Assembly: GCA_947445495.1 (NCBI GenBank) | Contig: CANFEI010000003.1 | Location: forward strand, 1-16,767 | Origin: Alcaligenaceae bacterium | GTDB taxonomy: Bacteria > Pseudomonadota > Gammaproteobacteria > Burkholderiales > Burkholderiaceae | DNA length: 16,767 nucleotides | Direction: 5' to 3' | In this document: positions 15,752 to 16,767 of the stretch, piece by piece | Position numbering within the stretch: the stretch's first letter is position 1 | Layout of the letters: the number at the start of each line of letters is the position of its first letter | Notes under the pieces: generated by a model | What the model saw: only the letters and a program-made list of their open reading frames with translations | Told to the model about the DNA's origin: nothing | The model's database searches: none | Program-made: the position numbers and the translations under genes

Positions 15752-16767
15752 TTAGATCGCCTTATCCGCTTGTAGCGTGACAATGACCTCGTCGGTCACA
15801 CCTAGCTGCTTGAGGATCGCGAGCGTATGTTGGCCAATTGCAGGGATCGCATCCATACGCGCCTCAAACTGATTGCTGGTCGCAGGAGGCAGCAAGGCCG
15901 GCAACGCCCCCACAGGACTCTCCACTTGCGTCCAACGCCCGCGCGCCTGAAGCTGAGGATGCGACCATACATCTTTCATTTCATTGACCCGCGCGTTCGC
16001 TATTTGTGCGTCTTCTAGCGCTTGCACCACTTCATCAATGCTCATTTTTGAAAAAGCGCCCACAATCAGACCACGCAAATGTTCGCGGTTCGCAACGCGT
16101 TTAGGATTCGAGTCGTACTGCGGACTGGTTGCGAGGTCAGGCTGGCCGAGCACTTTGTCACAAAACACTTGCCACTCGCGCTCGTTCTGCAAGCCGAGCA
16201 TGACGTTGCTGCCGTCGCCCACCGGGAAGGGGCCGTAAGGGTAGATCGTCGCATGCGCTGCGCCCGCACGCGGTGGTGGTGTCTGTCCATCGATGGCGTA
16301 ATACAGCGGGAAACTCATCCACTCGACCATACTCTCAAGCATCGAGACATCCAGATGACTGCCCAGTCCGGTCCGATGGCGCAATAGCAACGCATTCAAA
16401 ATACTTGAATACGCATAGGAGCCCGCAGCAATATCCGCAATCGAACAACCCGCCTTGGCAGGCGAATCTTGCGAGCCTGTCACAGATATAAAACCACTTT
16501 CACTCTGAATGAGCAGGTCGTAGGCCTTCTTTGTTTCGTAAGGACCGCCCTCACCATATCCAGAAATATCGCAGACAATCAAGCGAGGAAATTTTTTATG
16601 TAACGCCTCAAACGACAGCCCCATGCGTGCGGCAGCGCCAGGAGCTAGATTTTGCACAAGCACATCTACCTGCCCGAGCAGCTCCTCGAGGATAGGACCC
16701 GCTTGCTCATGCTTCAAATCTAGCGTCAGGCTCTCTTTCGAACGGTTGGTCCAGACAAAATGCGAAG
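15752..16767 (-). CDS. Class III CoA-transferase (CaiB/BaiF family), N-terminus outside the window
   Basis: Family III enzyme moving CoA between carboxylic acids. The 337 visible C-terminal residues begin in the typical FVWTNRSKESLTLDLK stretch. They continue with DVLVQNLAPGAAARMGL, LIVCDISGYGEGGPY and KKAYDLLIQSESGFISVTG, then the active-site segment SIADIAAGSYAYSSIL, whose aspartate (codon 16435-16433) should be the catalytic one, and HLDVSMLESMVEWM. Full members have about 390-400 residues, so about 60 are missing on the right. The substrate is unknown: formyl-CoA, succinyl-CoA:citramalate, acyl-carnitine and other acceptors all occur in this family. No dehydrogenase, hydratase or transporter for a CoA pathway is visible next to it, although the 5' neighbour is not in view. 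It converges on folK with no recognisable terminator in the 16-base gap. Confidence 0.92.
   Translation of the reverse strand, partial: SHFVWTNRSKESLTLDLKHEQAGPILEELLGQVDVLVQNLAPGAAARMGLSFEALHKKFPRLIVCDISGYGEGGPYETKKAYDLLIQSESGFISVTGSQDSPAKAGCSIADIAAGSYAYSSILNALLLRHRTGLGSHLDVSMLESMVEWMSFPLYYAIDGQTPPPRAGAAHATIYPYGPFPVGDGSNVMLGLQNEREWQVFCDKVLGQPDLATSPQYDSNPKRVANREHLRGLIVGAFSKMSIDEVVQALEDAQIANARVNEMKDVWSHPQLQARGRWTQVESPVGALPALLPPATSNQFEARMDAIPAIGQHTLAILKQLGVTDEVIVTLQADKAI

Noticed and set aside
1..16767. CRISPR arrays, insertion sequences, toxin-antitoxin or phage-defence genes
   Set aside because: No regularly spaced repeats, transposase motifs or paired small toxin-like ORFs were found; nearly the whole window is accounted for by core genes.

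Overview
The window reads as a chromosomal housekeeping segment of a betaproteobacterium, most likely in the order Burkholderiales. The grounds are the gene orders tsaE-amiC-mutL-miaA and purM / hda-HAD phosphatase-pcnB-folK, a Tat-exported AmiC, a MutL that carries the endonuclease motif, and a base composition that looks moderately GC-rich. The genus cannot be fixed from the sequence. Coding density is very high: no gap reaches 100 bases, and the longest stretch without a good gene is the one between xerD and tsaE. I see no prophage, insertion sequence, CRISPR array, toxin-antitoxin pair or defence island, and no convincing undescribed system.

Left block (about 1-6518, all minus strand). 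In transcription order it holds xerD, a tRNA-Arg(CCU) with encoded CCA, an MFS transporter, a 47-residue single-span membrane ORF not usually called, an AddB-type nuclease and an AddA-type UvrD helicase that runs off the left edge. The last four are packed with gaps or overlaps of at most about 25 bases and look like one transcription unit. The helicase and nuclease form a two-subunit double-strand-break resection machine.

Middle block (about 6575-11335, plus strand). It starts with a 33-codon ORF that resembles the N-terminus of an AEC-family transporter and ends on the tsaE start codon. Then come tsaE (tRNA t6A modification), amiC (septal peptidoglycan hydrolysis), mutL (mismatch repair) and miaA (tRNA i6A modification). 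This is the old tsaE-ami-mutL-miaA cluster known from enterobacteria, but hfq does not follow miaA. Instead purM runs towards miaA, with a near-perfect 22-bp palindrome at the junction.

Right block. purM (11358-12404, minus) is divergent from hda (12476, plus). hda, a HAD phosphatase, pcnB and folK then follow with overlaps or a 10-base gap, so they are probably cotranscribed and translationally coupled. A class III CoA-transferase (minus) converges on folK and is cut by the right edge.

The points most worth checking are the probable AEC-transporter remnant in front of tsaE, the 47-residue membrane ORF overlapping the addB start, an AT-rich island with AGA codons inside tsaE, the palindrome between miaA and purM, and an 8-bp tandem repeat that duplicates the hda start codon.
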